Shown one piece after another: positions 18,397 through 27,140 of a DNA stretch of 64,000 nucleotides. The notes under the pieces were generated by a model. That model saw only the letters and a program-made list of their open reading frames with translations. It was not told the origin of the DNA and did no database searches. Both the position numbers and the translations under genes were made by a program. Within the stretch, counting starts at the first letter, position 1, and the number at the start of each line of letters is the position of its first letter. Origin of the DNA: Pseudanabaena frigida (GTDB lineage Bacteria; Cyanobacteriota; Cyanobacteriia; Pseudanabaenales; Pseudanabaenaceae); the NCBI GenBank assembly GCA_003242085.1, contig QBML01000026.1, positions 1 to 64,000 on the forward strand. Reading direction: 5' to 3'.

Positions 18397-20706
18397 ATGG
18401 CTCAAAACAATATTCAAAAAGCCACAAATGAATCTAAATCTGCAACGATCGCAATTATTGGTGGCGGATTTAGCGGTACACTTGTGGCGGTAAATCTATT
18501 AAAAACTGCAACGCAACCATTAGCGATTAAACTTATTGAGCGTCGCGAACAGATTGCCAAGGGTATTGCCTACAGCACAGATACAAATTGTCATTTACTA
18601 AATGTCTCGGCGGGAAACATGACTGCTTTCCCCAATGATTCAGGACATTTTTTGCGATGGCTCTATTACAATTACAGCGAGTTGGCTGATTTCCTTCCTA
18701 ATGAAATTACGGCAAGCACCTTCATCCCTCGCAAGGTTTATGGATTATATATCCAATCAATTTTAGAGGAAGCCCTTGCTACGGCTCCTAACCATGTCAA
18801 GCTGGAACGGGTAAACGATGAAGTAATTGCCGTTGAGAAAATTCAAACAGCTAGTTCAGAACGAGCGCGGGTTTTCTTAAAGCATCAAGGGGCGATCGCT
18901 GCGGATAAAGTTGTCTTAGCTTTAGGGAATTCGCCCAATGCTTTACCCCAAGACTCTGGCAATATTCGTAACGCTTGGTCTATCGATGCGCTGGAAAGTC
19001 TTAATCCCGATGATGATGTGTTGCTGATTGGTACTGGCTTAACGATGGTGGATATGGTGCTATCGTTGCATGAACGTAACCATAAGGGCAAAATTTATGC
19101 GGTATCACGACGGGGATTGTCACCACAAAGACACCAAGCTACCAAGCCTTACCCTGCTTTTTTGACAGTGGAGAATGCACCCAAAACAACATTGGGACTA
19201 TGGCGGCGACTACGTGCGGAACTCAAAAAAGCTGAAGGAGATGGGTATGACTGGCGAGCAGTGATTGATTCTTTACGTCCAATTACCCAGAAGCTTTGGC
19301 AACAATTATCAATTGAGGAACAGCAAAGATTTTTACGTCATGCTACGCCCTATTGGGATGTGCATCGTCATCGCATCGCGCAGCAGGTTGCCGAAGCTCT
19401 CGATCGGCTTTTGGCTTCAGGACAATTAGAAATCGCGGCAGGACGGATTCAGGGACAGAATCTAAACGAGAATGGTGTAATTGTCACAATTCAACCAAGG
19501 AATAATAAAGCTCAAAGCCAGTCTAGCTATAGTTTACAAGCAAGTCGAATCGTTAACTGCACAGGTGTAGCTGCTGATTACCGAAAATCATCTCATCCTC
19601 TAGTGGAAAGTTTGCGATCGCAACATTTAATTAGCCCAAATCCCATTGGCTTAGGTATTGCATCGGCGGCTAATGGGGCTTTATTTAATGGCACAAATAA
19701 ACCTTCAAATCTGCTCTATACTATTGGCACACCCAGCAAAGGCGATCTCTGGGAAACGATCGCGGTTCCTGAATTGCGTGGACAGGCTCAGGCCTTAGCC
19801 GAAACATTATTGCGATCGCTCCCTTTACGAGTGCGTTCCATTCCCACCACACCGCTACTGATTGGCGATATTCTCCAGCAAGTAAATTCAACGCTGCTAA
19901 TCTTTCGTCAATTCTTCGATCCTGAAACCAGCAGCTACACCTATCTTATCGCCGATCGCCAGACCAGAGAAGCGGTACTTGTTGATCCTGTTTTAGAACA
20001 AGTGGAGCGCGATTTACAGGCGATCGATGATTTGGGGTTAACTTTGCGCTATTCCTTAGAAACCCATATTCACGCCGATCATGTCACAGGCGCTGGTAAA
20101 TTGCGACAACAACGTGGTGCTCAAATCCTAGTTCCCGAAAATGCCGCCGTTCTCAAAGCTGACCTATTTCTTGCTGATGGGGAGATTTTGACGATTGGCT
20201 CAGTCACAATTGAGGCAATTTCCACCAATGGACATACCAACGCCCATTTGTCTTATTTGATAAATGATACGCATTTGTTAACGGGTGACGCGCTCTTTAT
20301 TCGCGGTTGTGGGCGTACCGATTTCCAAGGTGGTGATGCTGGTAGGCTCTACGATGCGGTTACAAAGAAATTATTTACACTTCCCGATGAAACATTTGTC
20401 TATCCCGCCCATGATTATAAAGGTCGTACTGTCTCCACGATTGGCGAAGAGAAGCGACTGAATCCAAGATTTAGCGATCGCTCTCGCAGTCAGTTCATTA
20501 CGATTATGAATAATCTCAATCTAGCATTTCCCAAAAAGATGAACGAAGCGGTTCCTGCTAATGAATATTGTGGCGATTTCATTCCTCAAGATGGCGTAGA
20601 GAATTTAGCGATTAATTTAGGAATTAATCAAGATGAAAAAGAAATAGAACTCACCATTTTGAAAAACACCGAAATCTACAACGACTATTTCGCCATGTAT
20701 ATCTAG
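18397..20706 (+). CDS. FAD/NAD(P)-binding oxidoreductase fused to ETHE1-like persulfide dioxygenase
   Basis: 769 residues from ATG. Residues ~17-480 form an FAD/NAD(P)-binding module (GGGFSGTLVAVNLL dinucleotide loop; YSTDTNCHLLNVSAG and LIGTGLTMVDMV typical of the HI0933/COG4529-like group). Residues ~500-735 are a metallo-beta-lactamase-fold domain of the ETHE1 type: iron ligands in HIHADH (His557, His559, Asp561, His562), GHTNAH, LTGDALFIRGCGRTDFQ-type segment and PAHDY. ETHE1 enzymes oxidise glutathione persulfide to sulfite. The fusion, between two sulfur operons, suggests coupling of flavin redox chemistry to sulfane-sulfur oxidation. The FAD domain's substrate is unknown. The preceding ssuE terminator suggests its own promoter. 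Confidence 0.88.
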   Translation: MAQNNIQKATNESKSATIAIIGGGFSGTLVAVNLLKTATQPLAIKLIERREQIAKGIAYSTDTNCHLLNVSAGNMTAFPNDSGHFLRWLYYNYSELADFLPNEITASTFIPRKVYGLYIQSILEEALATAPNHVKLERVNDEVIAVEKIQTASSERARVFLKHQGAIAADKVVLALGNSPNALPQDSGNIRNAWSIDALESLNPDDDVLLIGTGLTMVDMVLSLHERNHKGKIYAVSRRGLSPQRHQATKPYPAFLTVENAPKTTLGLWRRLRAELKKAEGDGYDWRAVIDSLRPITQKLWQQLSIEEQQRFLRHATPYWDVHRHRIAQQVAEALDRLLASGQLEIAAGRIQGQNLNENGVIVTIQPRNNKAQSQSSYSLQASRIVNCTGVAADYRKSSHPLVESLRSQHLISPNPIGLGIASAANGALFNGTNKPSNLLYTIGTPSKGDLWETIAVPELRGQAQALAETLLRSLPLRVRSIPTTPLLIGDILQQVNSTLLIFRQFFDPETSSYTYLIADRQTREAVLVDPVLEQVERDLQAIDDLGLTLRYSLETHIHADHVTGAGKLRQQRGAQILVPENAAVLKADLFLADGEILTIGSVTIEAISTNGHTNAHLSYLINDTHLLTGDALFIRGCGRTDFQGGDAGRLYDAVTKKLFTLPDETFVYPAHDYKGRTVSTIGEEKRLNPRFSDRSRSQFITIMNNLNLAFPKKMNEAVPANEYCGDFIPQDGVENLAINLGINQDEKEIELTILKNTEIYNDYFAMYI

Positions 20707-20760
20707 AAAAAGAAGTTTTACGAAATAACCTTTTTCTTAGCTATAGCTAGCTTTTTAGTA

Positions 20761-20792
20761 TTCTACGGTATATACTTGTAATTACCGTATTT
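20761..20792. promoter_or_regulatory. Inverted repeat CTACG-N18-CGTAT, copy 3
   Basis: CTACGG (20763-20768) and CCGTA (20785-20789) keep the same 18-base core spacing as the two sites before ssuD; arms can also be read TACGGTA/TACCGTA. It lies about 130-155 bp before the sulfonate-binding protein gene that heads the next run of sulfur genes, and is probably an operator of the same regulon. Confidence 0.6.
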
Positions 20793-20917
20793 TTTGATCT
20801 AAAAATATTAAATTTCAATGAAAGCTACGCCCTGAAATGGGTGAAGGATTTCTGTATCTTGATTTTGCCCTAATTGATTTTGATTTAAGCCTTTCTGTAA
20901 TGCCGTGAGGAGTCTCG

Positions 20918-21997
20918 ATGTTCAAAACTATTCTCTTTAAACAATCTCAGCGATCGCCCATCGCCGCTCTTGCCAAGCTCTCAGCATTGGCAGTTAGCGC
21001 CACTTTATTTATCTCTTGCGCCCCTCAGACTAGCAATACTAGCAACACGGCTACATCTCCCGCCGCTACATCTAATACCGCCAGCAGTCCTAGCGCTGCT
21101 CCGAATACTGATAAGCCAGCTAGTGGCAAAGTAAACCTGAGAATTGGATTCCAAAAAGCAGGAACAGTTCTATTTTCTATAAAAGGTAAAGGAACCTTAG
21201 AAAACACTTTTAAAGCAGCAGGTGGAACCGTTACATGGTCAGAATTTCCTGCGGGCTTACCGATGGTGGAAGCTCTGAACGCTGGAGCGATCGACATTGC
21301 CTATGTGGGTGAAGCACCGCCTGTATTTGCCCAAGCTGCCACAGGTTCTACAGTGCGTTATGTTGCTTACGATCCCTTTGGTGCAGAGGGTGAGGGAATT
21401 GTGGTTCATAAGGATTCTTCTATCAAAACAATTGCCGATCTCAAGGGTAAGAAACTGGCTGTCCAAAAGGGTTCCAATACCCATTATCTGGTAGTCAGTG
21501 CTTTGGCATCCGCAGGATTGCAAGTGAGTGATGTGGAATTTTCTTTCGTCAAACCATCTGATGCTCGCGCCGCATTTGAGAAGAAAAATGTTGATGCTTG
21601 GTCGATTTGGGACCCCTATCTAGCAGCGATCGAAGTTGATACTGAGGCAAGAATCCTGACGAGTGCCAAAGGCTTAGCCCCCAATCGTGGTTACTATCTT
21701 GCTTCTAAGGAGTTTATTGAGAAGAATCCTGAAGCCTTAAAACAGCTTTTGAATGAGATTAAGAAGGAAAGTGAGTATGTAAAGAAAAATCCTGCCGAAA
21801 TTTCTAAAGTTCTCTCTCCTGCCCTCGGTCTAGATGCTGCCATTATCGAAAAAGCAGAAAAGCGTCGCGATCATGATGTGTTGCCTATAACCGATGAGGT
21901 GGTTGCTAAACAGCAGGAAATTGCGGACACTTTCTCTAAACTCCAACTTATTCCTAAATCTATTGTGGTGAAGGAAGCTGTTTGGAATTGGAAGTAA
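20918..21997 (+). CDS. ssuA: Sulfonate-type ABC substrate-binding lipoprotein (1)
   Basis: 359 residues from ATG with an upstream GAGGAG. Lipoprotein signal LFISC puts lipidated Cys34 at the mature N-terminus, followed by a Thr/Ser/Ala-rich linker to residue ~65. The body is SsuA/TauA-like: VNLRIGFQKAG, EFPAGLPMVEALNAGAIDIA, GEAPPVFAQA, IKTIADLKGKKLAVQKGS, WSIWDPY. It is periplasmic or membrane-anchored and delivers substrate to the SsuC-type permeases. It is closely related to the protein at 31895-32950. It heads a co-directional run reaching 32950. Exact ligand unknown. Confidence 0.9.
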   Translation: MFKTILFKQSQRSPIAALAKLSALAVSATLFISCAPQTSNTSNTATSPAATSNTASSPSAAPNTDKPASGKVNLRIGFQKAGTVLFSIKGKGTLENTFKAAGGTVTWSEFPAGLPMVEALNAGAIDIAYVGEAPPVFAQAATGSTVRYVAYDPFGAEGEGIVVHKDSSIKTIADLKGKKLAVQKGSNTHYLVVSALASAGLQVSDVEFSFVKPSDARAAFEKKNVDAWSIWDPYLAAIEVDTEARILTSAKGLAPNRGYYLASKEFIEKNPEALKQLLNEIKKESEYVKKNPAEISKVLSPALGLDAAIIEKAEKRRDHDVLPITDEVVAKQQEIADTFSKLQLIPKSIVVKEAVWNWK

Positions 21998-22084
21998 ATA
22001 AATTCCTCAGCTCTAGCTCCTAGTCCCTCTCCCCTAATGGGAGAGCGAAACAAGAAATTATAGAATCTAATTTAAATCTCTAAC

Positions 22085-23809
22085 ATGACTATCTCTGATC
22101 TCAACATCAAAACCCAACGCCTAATCACTGATGTCCTCGTCATTGGTGGCGGTACGGCTGGCACTATGGCAGGAATTAAGGCAAAACAAGCAAATCCCGA
22201 TCGCGATGTCTTGATCCTTGAAAAAGCAAATATTCGTCGTAGCGGTGCGATCGCTATGGGTATGGATGGTGTCAATACCGCAGTCATCCCCGGAAACTCC
22301 ACGCCAGAGCAGTATGTGCGCGAAGTCACGATCGCTAACGATGGCATTGTCGAGCAGAAGACAGTTTATCAGACGGGTAAACTGGGTTTTGAAGTGATTC
22401 AAGAATTAGAAAGTTGGGGTGTAAAGTTCCAAAAGGACGCGCAAGGGGAATATGACCTCAAACAAGTGCATCGCATTGGTAAATATGTGTTGCCGATGCC
22501 TGAAGGTAAAGACCTGAAAACGATTTTGGCGCGGCATGTAAAGCGACATAAAGTGCGGGTTACCAATCGGGTGATGGCAACGCGGGTCTTAGTGGAAAAT
22601 GGTCGAGCGATCGGCGCAGTTGGTTTTGATGTTCGTAACGGTGATTTTGTCGTCATTCAAGCGAAAGCTGTAATCCTCTGTACGGGCGCGGCTGGGCGTT
22701 TAGGACTACCCGCATCTGGCTATCTCTACGGAACCTACGAAAATCCCACCAACGCTGGCGATGGCTACTCAATGGCTTACCATGCAGGGGCAGAACTCTC
22801 GAATATTGAATGCTTCCAAATTAATCCTCTAATCAAAGATTACAATGGTCCCGCCTGTGCCTATGTCGCGGGACCTTTCGGAGCGCATACCGTTAATGCA
22901 GAAGGGCATCGCTTCATCAACTGCGACTATTGGAGTGGTCAGATGATGCTAGAGGTCTGGAAAGAACTCAACTCTGGCAAGGGTCCTGTACAGCTAAAAA
23001 TGACCCATCTCGATCCAGATACGATTTCGGAAATCGAATCGATCATGTGGTCAAATGAGCGCCCTAGTCGTGAGCGCTTCCATGCGGGACGAGGTGAGGA
23101 CTATCGCACTCATGGTGTGGAAATGAACATTTCCGAAATTGGATTATGTAGCGGTCACAGCGCATCGGGCGTATGGGTGAACGAACGCGCAGAAACTACG
23201 GTAGCAGGGCTATACGCGGCAGGTGACATGGCGAGTGTGCCGCACAATTATATGATCGGTGCATTTGTATTTGGTAGAATCGCAGGAATTGAAGGGATGA
23301 AGTACAGCGAGGATTTGGAACACATTGAACCAAATGCTGAATTTCTAGAAGCAGAGAGAGACAGAATTTATGCGCCATTAACTCGTCCTAATGGTGTTCC
23401 CCATACGCAAGTGGAATACAAACTGCGTCGTTTTGTGAATGATTATCTGCAACCACCGAAGTCTACAAACAAGATGGAGATTGGCTTGGGTCTGTTCGAT
23501 CGCTATCAAGAGACTCTTGATATTATGGGCGCTCAAGATCCCCACGAATTAATGCGTTGTATGGAGGTGCATTTCATTCGCGATTGTGCAGAGATGGCAG
23601 CAAGAGCTTCGTTGTTCCGTAAAGAAACAAGATGGGGGCTTTATCATTATCGATTGGATTATCCAGAGAAGAATAATGATGAGTGGTTTTGTCATGTCAA
23701 TTTGAAGAAAGATGAGTCGGGGCAAATGACTCTCTTTAAACGAGAGGTTTCTCCTTACATTATTCCTGTTGATGTAAGTCAAGAAGTTTACGATGTCGCG
23801 GTGAGGTAG
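22085..23809 (+). CDS. AprA-like FAD oxidoreductase (fumarate reductase/APS reductase superfamily)
   Basis: 574 residues from ATG. FAD-binding GGGTAGTMAGIKA near residue 20, EKANIRRSGAIAMGMDGVN, CTGAAGRLGLPASGYLYG, and C-terminal VAGLYAAGDMASVPHNYMIGA follow the fumarate reductase/succinate dehydrogenase flavoprotein layout. RRSG and the MGMDGVN segment resemble the alpha subunit of adenylylsulfate reductase more than succinate dehydrogenase. The small 2x[4Fe-4S] ferredoxin gene two genes on is the likely electron-transfer partner (AprB-like). A cytosolic two-subunit enzyme acting on a sulfur compound is inferred from the neighbours. Dissimilatory APS reduction itself is not expected in a cyanobacterium. 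Confidence 0.82.
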   Translation: MTISDLNIKTQRLITDVLVIGGGTAGTMAGIKAKQANPDRDVLILEKANIRRSGAIAMGMDGVNTAVIPGNSTPEQYVREVTIANDGIVEQKTVYQTGKLGFEVIQELESWGVKFQKDAQGEYDLKQVHRIGKYVLPMPEGKDLKTILARHVKRHKVRVTNRVMATRVLVENGRAIGAVGFDVRNGDFVVIQAKAVILCTGAAGRLGLPASGYLYGTYENPTNAGDGYSMAYHAGAELSNIECFQINPLIKDYNGPACAYVAGPFGAHTVNAEGHRFINCDYWSGQMMLEVWKELNSGKGPVQLKMTHLDPDTISEIESIMWSNERPSRERFHAGRGEDYRTHGVEMNISEIGLCSGHSASGVWVNERAETTVAGLYAAGDMASVPHNYMIGAFVFGRIAGIEGMKYSEDLEHIEPNAEFLEAERDRIYAPLTRPNGVPHTQVEYKLRRFVNDYLQPPKSTNKMEIGLGLFDRYQETLDIMGAQDPHELMRCMEVHFIRDCAEMAARASLFRKETRWGLYHYRLDYPEKNNDEWFCHVNLKKDESGQMTLFKREVSPYIIPVDVSQEVYDVAVR

Positions 23810-23817
23810 GTAGTTAT

Positions 23818-24282
23818 ATGGCAAGTAAAGTTTCTATAAACAATCAAGTTATAATTAGAGCAGCAGAAATTAAAGATGCTGAAAGAATTGCTATTCTCGC
23901 TGATCAGCTTGGATATGTTGTAACTAATCAACAAGCACAAGAACGTATTTATAAAATCCAAAATAATGACAATCATGTTTTATATATAGCAACTTTAAAT
24001 AATGAAAATATGATTGGTTGGGTACACGCTTGTATTTATGATTCGATAGTAATTCAAACTCCTGCATTGCTTTTAGGGTTGGTTGTTGATCAAGATCATC
24101 GATTTCAAGGAATTGGACGTTTATTGATGGAGCAAATTGAAAATTGGACTTCCCAATCTGGTGGTGAAGGTGTTTTATTACGTTCAAATATTAAGCGAAA
24201 AGAAGCACATTTGTTTTACGAAAAAATTGGTTATACCAATATCAAACAATCATTAACTTTTTATAAATCTTTGGTGGTTTGA
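23818..24282 (+). CDS. GNAT-family N-acetyltransferase
   Basis: 154 residues from ATG, 8 bp after the AprA-like gene. GNAT fold: VIIRAAEIKDAERIAILADQLGY, beta-4 strand LLGLVVDQDHRFQGIGRLLM with the acetyl-CoA pyrophosphate loop (R-F-Q-G-I-G-R), then AHLFYEKIGY. These enzymes acetylate amines using acetyl-CoA. In an organosulfur operon it might acetylate an aminosulfonate or thiol compound, but the substrate is unknown. Base composition is more AT-rich than its neighbours, hinting at later insertion into the operon. Confidence 0.88.
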   Translation: MASKVSINNQVIIRAAEIKDAERIAILADQLGYVVTNQQAQERIYKIQNNDNHVLYIATLNNENMIGWVHACIYDSIVIQTPALLLGLVVDQDHRFQGIGRLLMEQIENWTSQSGGEGVLLRSNIKRKEAHLFYEKIGYTNIKQSLTFYKSLVV

Positions 24283-24286
24283 ATTT

Positions 24287-24514
24287 ATGGCTTTAATTAA
24301 ACAACGTATTGATGTTCCTGTGATTGTCGATGAATCGAAATGCCTAGAAAAATGTGTCGCTTGCATTGAAGTTTGTCCCCTTGATGTATTAGCTAAAAAC
24401 CCCGAAACGGGTAAGGCATATATGAAATATGACGAGTGCTGGTTCTGCTTGCCTTGCGAGAAAGAATGTCCAACTGGTGCGATTACTGTACAAATTCCCT
24501 TTTTATTGCGATAG
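24287..24514 (+). CDS. Small 2x[4Fe-4S] ferredoxin, probable partner of the AprA-like flavoprotein
   Basis: 75 residues from ATG, 4 bp after the GNAT gene. Two cysteine sets: C-x3-C-x2-C-x3-CP in KCLEKCVACIEVCPLD, where the first gap is three instead of the classical two, and C-x2-C-x2-C-x3-CP in CWFCLPCEKECPTG. Both clusters should be [4Fe-4S]. It is annotated from context as the beta subunit or electron donor of the AprA-like enzyme. The next gene begins 7 bp after its stop, so translation is likely coupled. Confidence 0.88.
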   Translation: MALIKQRIDVPVIVDESKCLEKCVACIEVCPLDVLAKNPETGKAYMKYDECWFCLPCEKECPTGAITVQIPFLLR

Positions 24515-24521
24515 AAAATCT

Positions 24522-25523
24522 ATGACAACGACAACAGATCCCGAATTACAAGAATGGATAGAGTTATTACAGTCAGGAGATCTTAGCGATCGCCTAGTTG
24601 CTATCAAAAGTTTACAACATCTTGGCGATGAAGAAGCACTTGATGTGGTGGTACTCGCCCTTAACGATGAAAGCCCTACTGTCCAAAAAATCGCGATCGC
24701 TACTCTCTGGGAATTTGCCAATCCGAAAGTAATTCCTAACTTAATCCCCAGTCTTGGCTCACCTGATGAAGAAATTCGCGCTGTGGCTCTATCGGCTTTA
24801 GGTGAATTGGTTTCTCAAGATTCACTCTTATTATTGCTGGATGCATTGCACCAAGAGAATCTTCATCTTCAGCGCAATATTTTAATCCTGTTACGCAAAA
24901 TCCATGACGCGCAATCTTTACCCTATTTATTGCCGTTTCTGGAATCAGAACATCCCGAATTGAGAGAAGCAGCAATTACAACTTTGCGCTATCTCAATCA
25001 AGTTAAAACTAGCCCTACAGCTTTAGCACTGCTGCAAGATCCCGTTGATTTTGTGCGCCGTGAAGCGGCTCTGACCTTGGGACATCTCGCTGATGCGGAA
25101 GTCATTCCTAGCTTGAGTAAATCCCTCCGAGAAGATCCCGACTGGCAAGTGCGGCGCAATATCACCAAAGCATTGGCGATTCATGGGGTTGGGGTAGCGA
25201 TTCCAGTACTCATTGAAGCGATCGCCGATGAGCATTGGCAAGTCAGGCGCTTTGCAGTTCAGGCTTTGCAGAAGATTTTCCAAACTGCCAAAAGTGATGG
25301 GGCAATTCCTGCTCTAGTTAAAGCGCTTACTGATGAATATGCCGATGTGCGAAAAGATGCAGCGATCGCCCTTGGGGATCTGGCTAGTCCTGATGCGCTG
25401 CAAGCCCTGCGCCAAGCCCTAGACGATCCCGATCGCGAAGTTAGCATTCGGGCGGAACGCTCGATTAGCAAGATTGAGCAAATTGTGGCGACTGCTCAGG
25501 AATCTAATCAACCTGCAATCTAG
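24522..25523 (+). CDS. HEAT-repeat protein (PBS lyase-type repeats)
   Basis: 333 residues from the ATG at 24522; a frame extending to 24429 would overlap the ferredoxin gene and is not needed. Nearly the whole protein is a helical HEAT solenoid of about nine to ten ~31-residue units, such as DEEIRAVALSALGEL, VDFVRREAALTLGHLAD, WQVRRFAVQALQKI and ADVRKDAAIALGDLA. Such repeats occur in phycobilisome lyases and in protein-binding scaffolds. No bilin-lyase-specific feature is seen. In this operon a scaffold or maturation role for the flavoprotein-ferredoxin pair is plausible but inferred. Confidence 0.9.
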   Translation: MTTTTDPELQEWIELLQSGDLSDRLVAIKSLQHLGDEEALDVVVLALNDESPTVQKIAIATLWEFANPKVIPNLIPSLGSPDEEIRAVALSALGELVSQDSLLLLLDALHQENLHLQRNILILLRKIHDAQSLPYLLPFLESEHPELREAAITTLRYLNQVKTSPTALALLQDPVDFVRREAALTLGHLADAEVIPSLSKSLREDPDWQVRRNITKALAIHGVGVAIPVLIEAIADEHWQVRRFAVQALQKIFQTAKSDGAIPALVKALTDEYADVRKDAAIALGDLASPDALQALRQALDDPDREVSIRAERSISKIEQIVATAQESNQPAI

Positions 25524-25540
25524 AATTATCTCAAAGAATT

Positions 25541-26695
25541 ATGTCAAAGCATCTACCTGAAAAACCAATTTTTGTGATTGGACCTGAGCGATCGGGAACT
25601 ACTCTGCTGATGACCATGCTGGGCTGTCATCCTCGCATTGCGGTTCCAGAAGTAGCTTGGTTCTATCCACGGTTCCATCCCTACCTTGCCACCTACGGCG
25701 ACTTGACCAAAGAGGCAAATTTTCGCACCCTTGTCGAAGAGATGATTTTTGGCTTAAAGACTCCATTCTGGGGGATAGCCGCCAATCCGCGAACAATTGT
25801 TGATGAGGTGCTTAACTTGGCGAGTGATCGCAGTTTTGCAGGGATTTATGCCGCGATTTTAGAATGGTACACCAAACATCAAAACAAGCCACGTTGGGGA
25901 GAGAAAACTCCCTATAATCTATTCTTTATCGAAGCAATTCTTCAGGATTTTCCCAACGCACAGTTCATTTATCTATTGCGAGATGGGCGTGATGCTAGTG
26001 CAGAATATCTCGAATCCGCCTTTGGCCCTACAAATATTTATACGGCAGCTACGGTCTGGCAACTTTGTCAGAATGCCGTGAAACCTTGGCGCGAAAAATT
26101 ACCGCGATCGCAATGGTTGGATGTCAAATATGAGGCGCTCGTCCAGCAACCAGAACCGATTTTGCGAGAAGTTACAGACTTCTTAGGAGAAGAATATGAT
26201 GTGGAAATGCTCAACTTCCATCAGTCGGAAATCGCTCAACGCCGCGCTACTACCAAGGATCATAAACCCCTAGGACATCCAGTTAGTGATCGCTACATTG
26301 GTATTTATAAGGAGCTTTTGAGTCTCCGCGATCAGAAAATCTTTGCCGCGATCGCAGGATCGGAATTAACCGAATTAGGCTATAGCGTTGAAGTGGAGCC
26401 ACTGCATTTATCTCAAAAACAAAAGGATTTATACGAAGACCTCGATGGACGGATTCGCGCCGCTACCCTCACCGCACCAGAAGGGCATATTGTCTACGAG
26501 AGCTACAACGACTGGCTAAGAGATCAGCGAGAAGCAAGACAGAGAAATGGATTGGGAACAAATTTACAACTACCATCTCTATTCACTCAAGGTGAATTTT
26601 ATGAGGAATTGATTACGGGGCAAAGAGCTTGGCAGAAATGGAAAAGCCATTTTGGAGTGAAACGCCAATATACAACTAGAGAGGTGGTTTTATGA
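25541..26695 (+). CDS. Sulfotransferase-family protein
   Basis: 384 residues from ATG. The PAPS-binding motifs are visible: 5'-phosphosulfate loop PERSGTTLLMTMLGCHP near residue 15 and 3'-phosphate motif LLRDGRDASAEYLES near residue 150. KTPYN is also family-typical. Sulfotransferases transfer sulfate from PAPS to hydroxyl or amine groups; a few homologues may act in other directions or be inactive. In a scavenging operon this is unexpected, because it would consume activated sulfate. The C-terminal ~100 residues (after LGYSVEVEP) extend beyond the core. It is spaced 17 bp from the HEAT gene. Confidence 0.88.
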   Translation: MSKHLPEKPIFVIGPERSGTTLLMTMLGCHPRIAVPEVAWFYPRFHPYLATYGDLTKEANFRTLVEEMIFGLKTPFWGIAANPRTIVDEVLNLASDRSFAGIYAAILEWYTKHQNKPRWGEKTPYNLFFIEAILQDFPNAQFIYLLRDGRDASAEYLESAFGPTNIYTAATVWQLCQNAVKPWREKLPRSQWLDVKYEALVQQPEPILREVTDFLGEEYDVEMLNFHQSEIAQRRATTKDHKPLGHPVSDRYIGIYKELLSLRDQKIFAAIAGSELTELGYSVEVEPLHLSQKQKDLYEDLDGRIRAATLTAPEGHIVYESYNDWLRDQREARQRNGLGTNLQLPSLFTQGEFYEELITGQRAWQKWKSHFGVKRQYTTREVVL

Positions 26696-26738
26696 AAATA
26701 TTGACGATCTAGCACTCAAATCTCAACCTAACACAGCC

Positions 26739-27140
26739 ATGATTGAAGGTATTAGTCACATTACTTTTATAGTTAGCGATTTAGAAAGGATGTCTATCTT
26801 TTTATCAACTATTTTCGATGCTGAAGTGGTCTATGCCAGTGGTGATGAGACATTTTCGATTTCCCAAGAAAAGTTTTTTCTAATTAATGGTATTTGGATT
26901 GCAATTATGGAAGGAAAATCACTAATCGAGAAAACCTACAATCATGTCGCTTTTAAAATAAGCGATCGCGATTTTGAAAAATATCGGTTGCGAATAAATT
27001 CTCTAGGTTTAGAAGTGCGCGAAAGCCGCAGTCGTATCGAATGTGAAGGTAACTCTCTATATTTCTACGACTATGACAACCATCTTTTCGAGTTGCATAC
27101 AGGTACTCTCGATCAACGTTTAGAGGTATATAACTCATGA
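26739..27140 (+). CDS. fosX: FosX-like Mn-dependent epoxide hydrolase (VOC fold)
   Basis: 133 residues from ATG, the same length as Listeria FosX, and very similar by eye. Key residues fall at the FosX numbering as I recall it: metal ligands His7, His69 and Glu118, and general base Glu44 (SISQEKFF). The YFYDYDNHLFELHTGTL end is diagnostic. FosX opens the epoxide of fosfomycin with water. In a sulfur operon the physiological substrate could be another small epoxide or sulfo-compound. Its stop overlaps the next start (ATGA at 27137-27140), so it is translationally coupled to the Mrp-type gene. Confidence 0.85.
   Translation: MIEGISHITFIVSDLERMSIFLSTIFDAEVVYASGDETFSISQEKFFLINGIWIAIMEGKSLIEKTYNHVAFKISDRDFEKYRLRINSLGLEVRESRSRIECEGNSLYFYDYDNHLFELHTGTLDQRLEVYNS

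Noticed and set aside
20707-20917. NtcA-type GTA-N8-TAC site
   Set aside because: The GTATATACTTGTAATTAC stretch does not give GTA-N8-TAC at proper spacing; the 18-spaced inverted repeat explains the symmetry better.
22085-23809. True dissimilatory APS reductase
   Set aside because: Sequence is AprA-like only in general layout; no AprB-sized partner, sat or dsr genes are present, and cyanobacteria do not respire sulfate. Kept as AprA-like oxidoreductase.
26739-27140. Acquired fosfomycin-resistance gene on a mobile element
   Set aside because: It is embedded in a co-directional operon with coupled translation and no mobile-element ends, so a metabolic role is more likely.
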